This document shows positions 27,604-36,700 of a DNA stretch of 41,034 bases, one piece after another. Below the pieces are notes generated by a model. The model had not been told where the DNA came from. It made no database searches and worked only from the letters and a program-made list of their open reading frames with translations. Numbering within the stretch: position 1 is the first letter of the stretch; every line of letters begins with the position of its first letter. The DNA lies in assembly GCA_012799995.1 (NCBI GenBank), contig JAAZKE010000033.1, positions 1 through 41,034 on the forward strand, given 5' to 3'. Origin of the DNA: Chloroflexota bacterium. GTDB taxonomy: Bacteria > Chloroflexota > Anaerolineae > Anaerolineales > Anaerolineaceae. A program made the translations under genes and the position numbers.

Positions 27604-28208
27604 ATTTGAATATATATCTGGTTGGAGTTGGCGGTCAAGGGATTCTCACGATTGGTGAAATTCTCTCCAGTGCTGCAATGGAAAAAGACTTGCCTGTGTT
27701 TTTCTATCCCAGCAAAGGGATGGCGCAACGAGGCGGTTTCGTAAAAGCTCAGCTGCAAATCGGCAAAAAGAACGTTGGCCCGAACATTATTGAGAAGGGT
27801 TCAGACATCGTTTTTGCGATGGAAACTTCTGAAGCGCTCAAAGCTGTGCGCTTTGCCAAACCAGGCGGTACCTTTCTGTTGCTGGCTAACTTCTGGGCAC
27901 CGACTGATGTAATCCTCGGCAAAGCAAGTTATCCCGAACTGGATAAAGTAATCGGAGAAATTCAGAAGAGTGGCGCCAAGCTGGTGCTGATTTCTGATAA
28001 AGACCTTCCTGAATATGAAGGGAAAAAAGTGGCCGACAACATCTTCATGCTCGGTGCTGCGATGAAACACTCAGTGCTCAACAAACTGTTTGATTCGGCT
28101 GATATCGATCGAATCGTTCAGAACCGTTGGAAGCGCGCCTCAGCTTCGAATCATTTTGCATTCCAGGCCGGAATGGATTATCAACCTCAACTGATCGCAG
28201 GGGAGTGA
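27600..28208 (+). CDS. iorB: Indolepyruvate ferredoxin oxidoreductase, beta subunit
   Basis: This 202-residue gamma/beta-type subunit has LVGVGGQGILTIGEIL near the N terminus and KGMAQRGGFVKAQLQIG, both typical of IorB. I chose the ATG at 27600 because it overlaps the iorA stop (ATGA) and has GGAGG upstream. It completes the oxidoreductase with IorA. The stop is 2 bp before the acyl-CoA synthetase start. Confidence 0.94.
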   Translation: MNLNIYLVGVGGQGILTIGEILSSAAMEKDLPVFFYPSKGMAQRGGFVKAQLQIGKKNVGPNIIEKGSDIVFAMETSEALKAVRFAKPGGTFLLLANFWAPTDVILGKASYPELDKVIGEIQKSGAKLVLISDKDLPEYEGKKVADNIFMLGAAMKHSVLNKLFDSADIDRIVQNRWKRASASNHFAFQAGMDYQPQLIAGE

Positions 28209-28210
28209 AT

Positions 28211-30268
28211 ATGAGTTTTGATGCACTCTTCTATCCCAAAGCGGTTGTAGTTATTGGATCACAATCCGCGGGGAAACTGGGGAATGTCCTTCTGAAGCAG
28301 ATCATCAAAGGTCGATACGAAGGCAATCTTTACGCTGTAAACCCAAAAGGGCAGGGCTATGAAAACGTCCCTGGATTCCAGTCAGTTGAATCGATCGGCA
28401 AAAAAGTTGATCTGGCTATTATTGCCGCTCCTGCCGCAACCATCCCGGGCGTCCTTGACGATTGCGGCAAGGGTGGTGTGGGAGCAGCAGTTGTAATCAC
28501 TTCGGGATTCTCTGAAATGGGGAATCATGAAGGCGAAAAGCAGGTGCTGGAAGCAGCTCGCCGTAACGGCATCCGCATTGTTGGACCAAACTGCGCCGGA
28601 ATTGTCTACACATCTCACAAACTCTACCCCACACTGGAAATTCATCCGCCAGAGGGTGGTGTTGCGCTGATCTCTCAGAGCGGAGCTCTTGGCGGGGTTG
28701 TGCTGGCCTGGGCTGAAGAACAGGGACTGGGAATGTCCAAATTCGTCAGCTATGGCAACGGAATTGACCTGAACCAGGTCGAGCTTTTGCGCTACCTGAA
28801 AGATGATCCGGAAACTTCGGTCATCGCGCTCTATATTGAAAGTATCAAAGATGGACGCGAGTTCATGGAAGCGCTGCAGGACGCAGCCTCAGCCAAACCA
28901 GTCGTGGTTATCAAAGCCGGCAGAACCAATGTGGGACAACGCGCTACCGCTTCCCACACCGGATCGATGGCAGGTTCGGACAATGTATATGAAGCTGCTT
29001 TTAAACAATCTGGCGCTGTCAGGGTTAATACCATCGAAGAGATGATTGATCTATGCACAACTTTTATCGCCTGCAAATCCATGGATGGCGACCGCGTAGT
29101 CATCGTCACCAACTCCGGTGGCCCCGGCGTATTGGCAGCTGACCGCGGTGAAGAGGTCGGTATGGATATGGCAGAAGTCAGCCCTGAAATGATTGATACG
29201 CTCAAGACTTTCCTGCCGCCATTCTGCGGGTTCAAAAACCCGGTTGACCTCACAGTTGAAGGAACCGAAGAAGGATATCGCAAAACGCTGGTGACCTTAC
29301 TGGAAGCGTATGACGCTGCGATCGCCATGAACATCTGTCCACCTTATCTGGATGCATCATCACACGCCAAAGGTGTAGCAGATGCCTTTGATATTATGGG
29401 AAAACCAGTTCTTGCGAACTTCCTTCCAAACCAGGTTGTCGCTGATAGCGTCAAATATCTGAAGGAGCGCGGTATTCCCAACTTCCCAAGTGGTGAACGG
29501 GCAATTGAGACGCTGGCGCGTCTTTCGGACTATCACAAACGCAAACGCATTATCAAGGAACACGGTGGATTCAGCGAAGTATGGCAGAAGTTGCAAAGTA
29601 AAATCGCTGGTCAAACCTCCAAGCTGCCCGGTGGCGAACGCATCCTTGAACCGGAAGCGATGGGATGGCTTCGTGATCTCGGTATCCCGGTGCCCGAATT
29701 CCGTTTTGCCAATGACGAAGCTCAGGCAATTGATGATTGCGAATCTATTGGCTTCCCCTGTGTGATGAAAGTCGTCTCTCCGCAAATCATCCACAAATCT
29801 GAATTCGGTGGCGTGATCGTGGGAATCAAAAATCGCGATGAAGCTGCCAAAGCTTTCCAGACAATTCGTAAGCGGGCAGAAGGGAAAGACTTCCGCGGCG
29901 TAGTTATCTACCCGCAGATCAAAGGAGCACAGGAAGTTTTGCTGGGCTTGTCAGTTGATCCGCAATTTGGCCCGGTGGTTGTATTTGGGCTGGGCGGCAT
30001 CTACACCGAGCTGTTCAAAGATATCAGCATTCGCGTTGCGCCTGTCAATCATCATCAGGCAATGGAAATGATCAGGGAAACCAAAAGCGTAAAACTGCTC
30101 CAAGGTTTCCGCGGTGCAGCAGCAAGTGATCTGGATATGCTGGCAGATACGATCGTCCGCTTCTCCGAAATTCCATTCCTTTATCCCGAAATCAAGGAGG
30201 CGGATCTCAACCCGATCTTTGTTCTGCCAGACCGCTTGATGGTCGGTGATGTCCGCATCATCAAATGA
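28211..30268 (+). CDS. ADP-forming acyl-CoA synthetase (acetate-CoA ligase type)
   Basis: This 685-residue protein fuses the alpha and beta parts of ADP-forming acyl-CoA synthetases, which turn acyl-CoA, ADP and phosphate into acid, CoA and ATP. Domains: CoA-binding Rossmann domain (VVVIGSQSAGKLG), succinyl-CoA-ligase-like domains (GPNCAGI, SQSGALGG), the phosphorylated histidine H249 in ASHTGSMAG, and a C-terminal ATP-grasp domain (about 470-685; VMKVVSPQIIHKSEFGGV). After IorAB it would harvest ATP from aryl- or acyl-CoA. The ATG at 28211 has GGGAG 5 nt upstream; longer in-frame starts lie inside iorB. Confidence 0.93.
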   Translation: MSFDALFYPKAVVVIGSQSAGKLGNVLLKQIIKGRYEGNLYAVNPKGQGYENVPGFQSVESIGKKVDLAIIAAPAATIPGVLDDCGKGGVGAAVVITSGFSEMGNHEGEKQVLEAARRNGIRIVGPNCAGIVYTSHKLYPTLEIHPPEGGVALISQSGALGGVVLAWAEEQGLGMSKFVSYGNGIDLNQVELLRYLKDDPETSVIALYIESIKDGREFMEALQDAASAKPVVVIKAGRTNVGQRATASHTGSMAGSDNVYEAAFKQSGAVRVNTIEEMIDLCTTFIACKSMDGDRVVIVTNSGGPGVLAADRGEEVGMDMAEVSPEMIDTLKTFLPPFCGFKNPVDLTVEGTEEGYRKTLVTLLEAYDAAIAMNICPPYLDASSHAKGVADAFDIMGKPVLANFLPNQVVADSVKYLKERGIPNFPSGERAIETLARLSDYHKRKRIIKEHGGFSEVWQKLQSKIAGQTSKLPGGERILEPEAMGWLRDLGIPVPEFRFANDEAQAIDDCESIGFPCVMKVVSPQIIHKSEFGGVIVGIKNRDEAAKAFQTIRKRAEGKDFRGVVIYPQIKGAQEVLLGLSVDPQFGPVVVFGLGGIYTELFKDISIRVAPVNHHQAMEMIRETKSVKLLQGFRGAAASDLDMLADTIVRFSEIPFLYPEIKEADLNPIFVLPDRLMVGDVRIIK

Positions 30269-31431
30269 TCTTTGATTTTGATAAAGAAGTAAATCGAAAG
30301 GGTACGTCTTCTGTAAAATGGGAGGCGTACCCTCCTTTTGTTACCCCTGCATGGGTCGCAGATACCGACTTTGAGGTAGCGCCTGCAATTATTGAGCGGA
30401 TTCAAAAACGGCTGACACATCCGGTTTTCGGCTATACCACCGATCTGCCAGCGTTGAAAGAAGCTATTCAAAAACGCATGTTCAACCGCTTTGGCTGGAA
30501 AATCTCAGACGAATCAATCGTGCTGGTTCCCGGCATCGTTGCAGGGGTTAACTTCGCAGTCAGGGCTTTTCGTAAAGATGGTGATAGCGTTCTATTTCAA
30601 CAACCAGCTTACCCGCCATTCTTCACTGCACCCGCTAACAATCATGCCGAACCGATCATCAGCACAATGATCTACAACAGCGATTCTCGGCTATACGAAA
30701 CTGATTTTGACGAGTTTGAAAGCAAAATCAAGGATAACACCAGCATGTTTATCCTCTGTAATCCACAGAATCCTACCGGACGGGTTTACAGCAGGGATGA
30801 ACTCCTCAAGCTGGCAGAAATCTGCGAACGTCATCAATTGACAATCTGTTCCGATGAAATTCACAATGAGATCGTCTACCAGGAATCCAAACACATTCCA
30901 ATTGCCTCGTTGAGCCCTGAGATCAGCCGTAGCACCATCACCTTTATCGCACCCAGTAAGACCTTCAATATCCCGGGGATGTACTGCTCTGCTGCCATCA
31001 TCGAAGATGAGACCATGCGGAATAATTTCCAGAAGGCTCTAGCAGGGCTTTCCAGTGGCGTTACTCTGTTGTCGCAGGAAGCGGCATTGGCAGCCTATAC
31101 GGAATGTGACGACTGGCTTGTGCAAAACAACCGCTACCTGCAGGAGAACCGGGATTTCGTGCTGTCATTCATCAGAGAGGAAATCCCTGCTGTCGTCGCG
31201 AATGACATTCAGGCGACCTTCCTGTCTTGGATGGACTTTTCAGCCTTTGCCGGTATGATAGATCCATATGAATTCTTCCTTAATGAAGCGAAGATCGCAT
31301 TTAACAACGGGTTGACTTTTGGCGAACCTTACAGTCAATTTATACGCTTGAATTTTGGCACCCAGCGTCATAATTTGGAGAACATCCTGACCAGAATGGC
31401 AGAAACGCTCAAAAAATTCGGTTATATTTAA
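30265..31431 (+). CDS. MalY/PatB-type PLP-dependent aminotransferase/C-S lyase
   Basis: This 388-residue PLP enzyme of the MalY/PatB group opens with KEVNRKGTSSVKW and WVADTDFEVAPAI. It has NPQNPTGRV, SDEIHNEIVY and the PLP lysine K232 in APSKTFNIPG. Members are cystathionine beta-lyases or aminotransferases. It overlaps the acyl-CoA synthetase stop (ATGA), so it belongs to the fermentation operon and may release 2-oxoacids from cysteine-like or other amino acids. Confidence 0.92.
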   Translation: MIFDFDKEVNRKGTSSVKWEAYPPFVTPAWVADTDFEVAPAIIERIQKRLTHPVFGYTTDLPALKEAIQKRMFNRFGWKISDESIVLVPGIVAGVNFAVRAFRKDGDSVLFQQPAYPPFFTAPANNHAEPIISTMIYNSDSRLYETDFDEFESKIKDNTSMFILCNPQNPTGRVYSRDELLKLAEICERHQLTICSDEIHNEIVYQESKHIPIASLSPEISRSTITFIAPSKTFNIPGMYCSAAIIEDETMRNNFQKALAGLSSGVTLLSQEAALAAYTECDDWLVQNNRYLQENRDFVLSFIREEIPAVVANDIQATFLSWMDFSAFAGMIDPYEFFLNEAKIAFNNGLTFGEPYSQFIRLNFGTQRHNLENILTRMAETLKKFGYI

Positions 31432-31441
31432 CCGCGAGCGT

Positions 31442-32113
31442 ATGAATAAGCTAAACCGATCCAGTAAAAGCCTCACAAGGAAATTTTCACTGAAAATTAT
31501 TTTGTGGGGACTTTTTTGTTTGTTTTTACTCTTTATTCTGGCAGGGTATTACCTGATTGATGACGACCACCTGGTACCTGCAGATGTGATTGCAGTGCTC
31601 AGCGGGAACGATGACACCCGCCTGAGCCATACCGCTGATCTTTACCACAAAGGCTTGGCGTCATCTATCATCCTTACGAACACCGGCAGAACCTATGGCG
31701 AGCATGACTGGCCATACAATCAGCATCAGATTGAACAGCTGCGAAAGCTTGACGTTCCGGGAGGCGCAATCCACACCGTCGATTTCGTTGCGAAAAATAC
31801 CGGTCAGGAAGCGACGTCGATCATTGAACAGATGGTGGCAATGCGTGCCACCTCAGTGATCATCGTCACCGACGCCTGGCATACGCGCCGCACCCGCATC
31901 ATATACAGCGACACTTTTGCCAATACCGGTTTCCATGTTCAGTACCACGCTGCCGGGGAAGACCTGGACCCGTATTTGTGGTGGCTGACTCCGAATGGAT
32001 GGAAGATCGTGGGCGGGGAATACCTCCGAATCATCGGTTACTTTATCAAACGCGACAGCAACATCCCCGACTACCCGATTTTCAATTTCCTAAAGAAAAT
32101 CATTATAAAATAA
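31442..32113 (+). CDS. YdcF/SanA-like (DUF218) membrane protein
   Basis: This 223-residue protein has one N-terminal membrane helix (about residues 18-38) and a DUF218 domain outside the membrane. The domain is recognisable by VIAVLSGNDDTRLSHTADLY, SIILTNTG, NTGQEA and VIIVTDAWHTRRTRIIY. DUF218 proteins such as SanA and YdcF are linked to envelope functions, with no well-defined reaction. It lies 10 bp after the MalY-type gene, with no strong ribosome site, and ends this + strand run. Confidence 0.85.
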   Translation: MNKLNRSSKSLTRKFSLKIILWGLFCLFLLFILAGYYLIDDDHLVPADVIAVLSGNDDTRLSHTADLYHKGLASSIILTNTGRTYGEHDWPYNQHQIEQLRKLDVPGGAIHTVDFVAKNTGQEATSIIEQMVAMRATSVIIVTDAWHTRRTRIIYSDTFANTGFHVQYHAAGEDLDPYLWWLTPNGWKIVGGEYLRIIGYFIKRDSNIPDYPIFNFLKKIIIK

Positions 32114-32204
32114 ACAAATTCAATTGTTTTCCCATTTGGGTTAGAAATACTTTCTTTCGTGTTGCGAATCTCCAGTGCATGACTTTTCTGAATAGCCCAG
32201 GATA

Positions 32205-32439
32205 TTACATCTTCAGCTTATTCTGTAGTGCGTCGCAAATGGCAACCGCCTGATCCGCAGAGAACGCAATTCCCTTTCCTGCAATGGTATCAACGCAGTA
32301 AATCAAATTTTGGCTCACCACCGCGCCAGCTGACAATATTCAATACAATACGCCACCCTTTGTTTGTGTATTCGGTTAATATAGCCAGCTCTTCAATGAT
32401 TTCGAAATTTTGACCTGTTCCGTCCATTTGAACCACCAT
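32205..32439 (-). pseudogene. Frameshifted YdbC/PC4-like DNA-binding protein
   Basis: On the - strand the ATG at 32439 opens a frame containing NFEIIEELAILTEYTNKGW and LNIVSWRGGEPKFDLL, the pattern of YdbC-type PC4/transcriptional-coactivator p15 proteins. It then meets a TGA. In another frame the protein continues as VDTIAGKGIAFSADQAVAIC and ends at 32205, matching the rest of the fold. A single-base shift near 32314 therefore breaks the gene. No ribosome site is visible. It lies 13 bp past the recombinase stop. This accounts for most of the 32114-32452 gap. Confidence 0.65.
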
Positions 32440-32452
32440 ACAATTAGTTAAC

Positions 32453-33046
32453 TTACATCCGATTGCGAATGAACGCGTCGACCGTCATTCGATCTACATG
32501 AAATATTTTGGCAATTTGGGTTTTTGGGACTTTCTGTTCTAATAATACCCGGATTGTATGTTCTTTCCCAGACAGTTTTACTTTGCTTGATTTCCTGCCG
32601 AGCGGACGACCAAGTACGACCCCTTCGGCTCTTTTTCTTGCCAGCGCTTCTTTCGTTCGTTGACTGATCAGGTTCCGTTCTATTTCTGCGGAAAGCCCAA
32701 ATGCAAATGCAAGTACTTTGCTTTGGATGTCGTCTCCTAACCTGAAATGGTCTTTTATCGTCCAGACTTTACATCCCGTTGACAGGCAGATATTCAGGAT
32801 CTCCATGATCATGTACAGGTTTCTGCCAAGCCGCGAAATTTCGGTGCAGATAATCAAATCATCCTGCTTAACTTTCTTTAATAAAACCCCGAGACGCCGC
32901 TTATGATAATGCTTGGTTCCGCTGATTGTTTCTTCTATCCAGCCATCAATCTGAATATTTTCCTTCTCGGAAAACTTATTTATCTCAAATCGTTGGTTTT
33001 CGACATCCTGTTTTTCAGAACTGACACGTATATATCCATAGTTCAT
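32453..33046 (-). CDS. Small serine recombinase (resolvase/invertase family)
   Basis: This 197-residue protein has the catalytic serine S9 in YIRVSSEKQ, the active-site arginines R72 and R75 in SRLGRN, the long E-helix region (FAFGLSAEIERNLISQRTKEALARKR) and a C-terminal helix-turn-helix (VPKTQIAKIFHVDRMTVDAF). This is the pattern of Hin/Gin-type invertases and resolvases. The ATG at 33046 has GGAGG 5-9 nt upstream; the ATG at 33097 lies inside the 40-bp inverted repeat and has none. The repeat ends 25 bp upstream of the start, so the gene is placed to invert the neighbouring methyltransferase 3' segment. It may be co-transcribed with that gene. Confidence 0.92.
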   Translation of the reverse strand: MNYGYIRVSSEKQDVENQRFEINKFSEKENIQIDGWIEETISGTKHYHKRRLGVLLKKVKQDDLIICTEISRLGRNLYMIMEILNICLSTGCKVWTIKDHFRLGDDIQSKVLAFAFGLSAEIERNLISQRTKEALARKRAEGVVLGRPLGRKSSKVKLSGKEHTIRVLLEQKVPKTQIAKIFHVDRMTVDAFIRNRM

Positions 33047-33070
33047 ATCATCCTCCGCTTGATTTAATAT

Positions 33071-33110
33071 ACCGATTTTAAGGGGCAGGGATATCAAACG
33101 CTACGGGTAT
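33071..33110 (+). repeat. Inverted repeat, left arm of invertible segment
   Basis: This 40-bp sequence, starting ACCGATTTTAAGGGGC, is the exact reverse complement of 34329-34368. It encodes PILRGRDIKRYGY in the reading frame of the silent cassette. Imperfect similarity extends inward for about 29 bp more with five mismatches; outward it ends abruptly. Confidence 0.95.
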
Positions 33111-33122
33111 AACTTTGCCGAT

Positions 33123-33734
33123 TTGTGGTTGATTGCTACTTTTCCAAGCAAAAAATACAACATCGAAAAATTTCCGGAAGTGAAAAGGCATCTTCTGTCG
33201 TTTGGTATTAATCGACTAGAGCAGAGTGGTAAAAAGTATGTTATCAATGGTCAAATAATAAATGCGAGAAAAAAGACGAATAATAAATGGTTCGAAACGC
33301 AAGACAATATAGGTTATTGGGAGGATTTTTCTAAGCAAAAGATAATCTACAGCGAAATAGTAAGGAATCCTCAATTTTATTATGATCAAAAAGGTACTTT
33401 TTTTGTCGAAGCTACAGCATTTTTTATGACCGGAATTCACTTGGATTATCTGACCGCGCTCCTTAATTCGAGAGTTTTTTCATATATTTTTAAAACTTTT
33501 TACGCTGGAGGTGGATTAGGTAGTGAAGGTTATCGGTATAAAAAAGCATTCCTGATAAATATGCCAATACCAAAATATAAAGCTTCGCCAATACAAAAAC
33601 AGATAATAAACCTTTGCAATACAAGAAGTTTACGAAATCACGTTGAGATTGATAATGAAATAGAAAAATCTATTATCAATTTGATAGGTCTATCGCGCGA
33701 TGAGGCAAATATAATTAATGAAGAAATTAATTAA
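33123..33734 (+). CDS. Silent alternative target-recognition domain cassette (TaqI_C-like)
   Basis: The frame is open from 33063 and reads PILRGRDIKRYGYNFADLWLIAT before continuing into an alternative C-terminal domain. The active gene has PILRGRDIKRYGYDFADLWLIAT at the same point. The domain has the same landmarks as the active one: QKIIY, a DxxGTFF/DEQGKFF-like segment, FYAGGG against FYMGGG, and MPIPK against LPVPY. Elsewhere the two are very different, as expected for DNA-recognition domains with different targets. There is no ribosome site or promoter, and TTG at 33123 is only a nominal start, so this is a stored 3' end and not a stand-alone gene. From the repeat inward it supplies 207 residues. 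Confidence 0.85.
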   Translation: MWLIATFPSKKYNIEKFPEVKRHLLSFGINRLEQSGKKYVINGQIINARKKTNNKWFETQDNIGYWEDFSKQKIIYSEIVRNPQFYYDQKGTFFVEATAFFMTGIHLDYLTALLNSRVFSYIFKTFYAGGGLGSEGYRYKKAFLINMPIPKYKASPIQKQIINLCNTRSLRNHVEIDNEIEKSIINLIGLSRDEANIINEEIN

Positions 33735-36700
33735 TTAGTACTTGAATTTCAAAATTTCCTTCTTTTCAGCCTCGTTTAAGTCAAAGGCTTTTTGAACTTC
33801 TAATTCTATTTCATCACTTATTTCGGCTTTCAAAGAAGGCTTATTATTTCTGATCATCGCTAAAACTAATTCTTCAATTGAGTTGGCTCTAGTAGTTATA
33901 TACGGTACAGGGAGAATTAATAATCGGTTCGTTTTCAATTCTCCTTCTATCCCTCCTCCCATATAAAAATTTCTCAAAGCATAATAGATAGTCTTAGAAC
34001 ATAGAAAACCGAGTAAATATAAAATTGATTTACCAGAAATAATATTTCCTGGTGCAATAGTAAAAAATTTTCCTTGTTCATCGAACATAAAACTGGGCCC
34101 TTGTGCCATAATACAAGGATAAATAATTTTTTGCTTATAGAAATCCTCCATATAAGTACAATCTCGAAGATTATATGGGGTTGCTCCTTGATCAAATCGT
34201 TTTCTTAACGAGGGTTGAAATTGTTTAAGATGATCTTTAATAGCCGGATAGCGATTTACATCGATAAGAGGAGTGTTGGTTCTTGTTATCCCGTTATGTG
34301 TGGCAATCAGCCACAAATCTGCGAAGTCATACCCGTAGCGTTTGATATCCCTGCCCCTTAAAATCGGTCTTATAATCTCTGCGGATTTTGGGTCTCTGGC
34401 AATCAGTTCGTCTTTTTTTGCGCCATCGATTATAAACGCTTCATTTAAACCTGTAAGAATTCCTCTGTTTATTGTTATATCCCAATCTTTTAATGGTGTT
34501 CCCAGAGCCTCAACTTTCTTCAGAATATCCTTCTCAATGTCGGTTAAAATTAACCACAATTTATTTGGGCTAAAGACATTTTTTATGCTCATTGATTTAA
34601 TATATGAATGTAAGTCTTCTTTTGCCCATTTGTCCAATATCTTACACGATAAGGTCTCAGAGTTACTCAGTATATTCTCGAAAATAAGAATGGCTACATC
34701 GACAGTAGCAGCCTCAAATACCTTGATTTTTGTGAAATCAATAATGTAGACAGGGGTCGTGTTATTAGCAAGAAAGTCTCTAAGCGATTCACCATATTCA
34801 GCACGCATCCATTTATTTGAGGTGATCATGCAAAAAACACCGGCATTGTCTTTCAAAAGGTTGTAACCTTGTTCAATAAAAAGACAATAAACATCCCCGG
34901 TTGCTTGATGCACCTCAAAGCCTGCATTTCTATATAGCTTATATACTTCCGAATTGGCTCTCTTTATTTTTGACAATTGGATATAAGGCGGGTTTCCTAT
35001 TACAATATCAAATCCATGGTTAATACCCATCATCGAGGGTGGATCAAAGAAATTCGCGGACTCGTTTTGATTGAAGGGATCCCACTCTGAAAGCAATTTT
35101 GCATCTTCATTGTCGAATCCTGACCTGGTCAGGATTTCCCCCATCTTTTTCCGGGTTTCTTTATCAGATTGTTTAATTCTTTCTTTTTCTTCCGCAGGTA
35201 ACCCGGAAAATAGTTTGTGCCGCAGATCATCCAGCTTTTCTTCCTGCAGGATTAATTCAGGATCTTTCAAATGTAAATCTTTGGAAAGGCTCAGCAGTGA
35301 GTTTGCTGCCACGAATTTCATTTCCAGGTTGGGTAGCGCTTTCACACCCCAATTCGGTTGTTTTTTATCGATCGTCTGATCAACCAGCAAAGAGATAAAA
35401 AATCGCAGCTTTGTGATTTGAATGGCAATCGGTTGAATATCAGCCCCATAAATACATTTCTCAATCAGATAGAGCTTTCTCCCATAATCTTCGCTATGAA
35501 AGTCAAAATCGTTCTCGATCTGTTGAATTCGATCTTTGCGTATTGTGTTGTCTTCAAGCTGATAAGCTTCTTTCGTTTTTTGAACAGCTTCTTCAATAAG
35601 AATTGTTTTCCAGAGATAATTTTCCGGGTCCAGCTTACCTAAAACATGGACCAGTTTATGTAAAATACCCATTGGAAAAGCGCCGGAACCACAAGCAGGG
35701 TCCAAAACCCTGAGGTCTTTGATGGCCTGTATCAGCAGATTTGTTTCTTCTTCGGAAAAAGTTTGCGGCTCAGTATCGTAACTAATTAGGTTTTCAAGGC
35801 ATTCCTCAAGCGATTCAGTTATAGGCAGGCTGTTCTGGTTGGGGCCAAACATACCAGGTTGAGTAGGCACGACTGATCGTGATCTGTGAGAAACATTCAC
35901 CCCATGGCTTTCCAGATAATTCCGGAAATAGAGCAATAAAGATTCATCAACCATGTATTCAACAATTTCCCGCGGTGTATAAAAACTGCCAGTTTCTTTC
36001 CGGGCTGTTTCTTTGGTTTCAGGGTTGAAGTAAGCCAGCAGGTTTTCAAAGACCTGTCCAAGCAATTCGGGATCCAATGCAATTTCTTTATCATCAGCAG
36101 TGTTTTCGTCAATGGTGAAGTTATATTCACTGAAAATATTAAAGATACCTTTTGTCGCAAACCGACTGTTGTTTGTCCCCATTTCCTTATTTAGGTCAGG
36201 TTTTAGTTCATCAGCAAAAAAAAGTTTGTTGGGAACTGACGGTTGATACTTTGTTCGCTCAGTAAACCCATCGATATATATGTTCTCTTTTCCTTTATCA
36301 AGACACTCAAATAAACCGCCATTCAGGAAAGGAATATTCTCGAAATATTCAGGGATTTTATTGGACTCAACAAACAAATCATGGTATCGGCAGACTGAAG
36401 TGTTTCCAAAATCTTCATTCCGCCATTGGTTTTCCTTGTTTTCTTTTCTGAATCTGCGTTTATCCTGAGGCGTATTCAGTGTAGCAAAAAACAGATTTTG
36501 GAGAATCGCCAGATAATATGAATTTGACTCGTCTTCAACAGATACCAAGATATTTTTAACTGCTCTTTCATCAAAGAGTTCACGGTTGATCAGCCCCTTT
36601 TCCCGCATGAACCAGATAAATATCAGCCGGGTAACCATACGTATGACCGATGTATTCCGCTTTTCATCATTTTTGCCAGTGTCATCTGGCCATTTACAAA

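Larger units (their letters stand above)
33071..34368. other. Predicted 1298-bp invertible DNA segment
   Basis: The segment is bounded by the perfect 40-bp inverted repeats and holds two tail-to-tail coding ends whose stops abut at 33734/33735: the silent cassette (+) and the 3' end of the active methyltransferase gene (-). Both repeats are read in the same frame, so inversion keeps the gene open and only changes its C-terminal part. A serine recombinase gene starts 25 bp outside the left arm. Confidence 0.88.

Noticed and set aside
28831..29334. 167-residue - strand frame
   Set aside because: It lies antisense to the well-supported acyl-CoA synthetase and is rich in Ser/Thr, typical of a shadow frame.
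33047..33097. Upstream start for the serine recombinase (MISLPLKIG)
   Set aside because: It reads through the 40-bp inverted repeat and has no ribosome site. The same peptide appears antisense at 34342 only because of the repeat.
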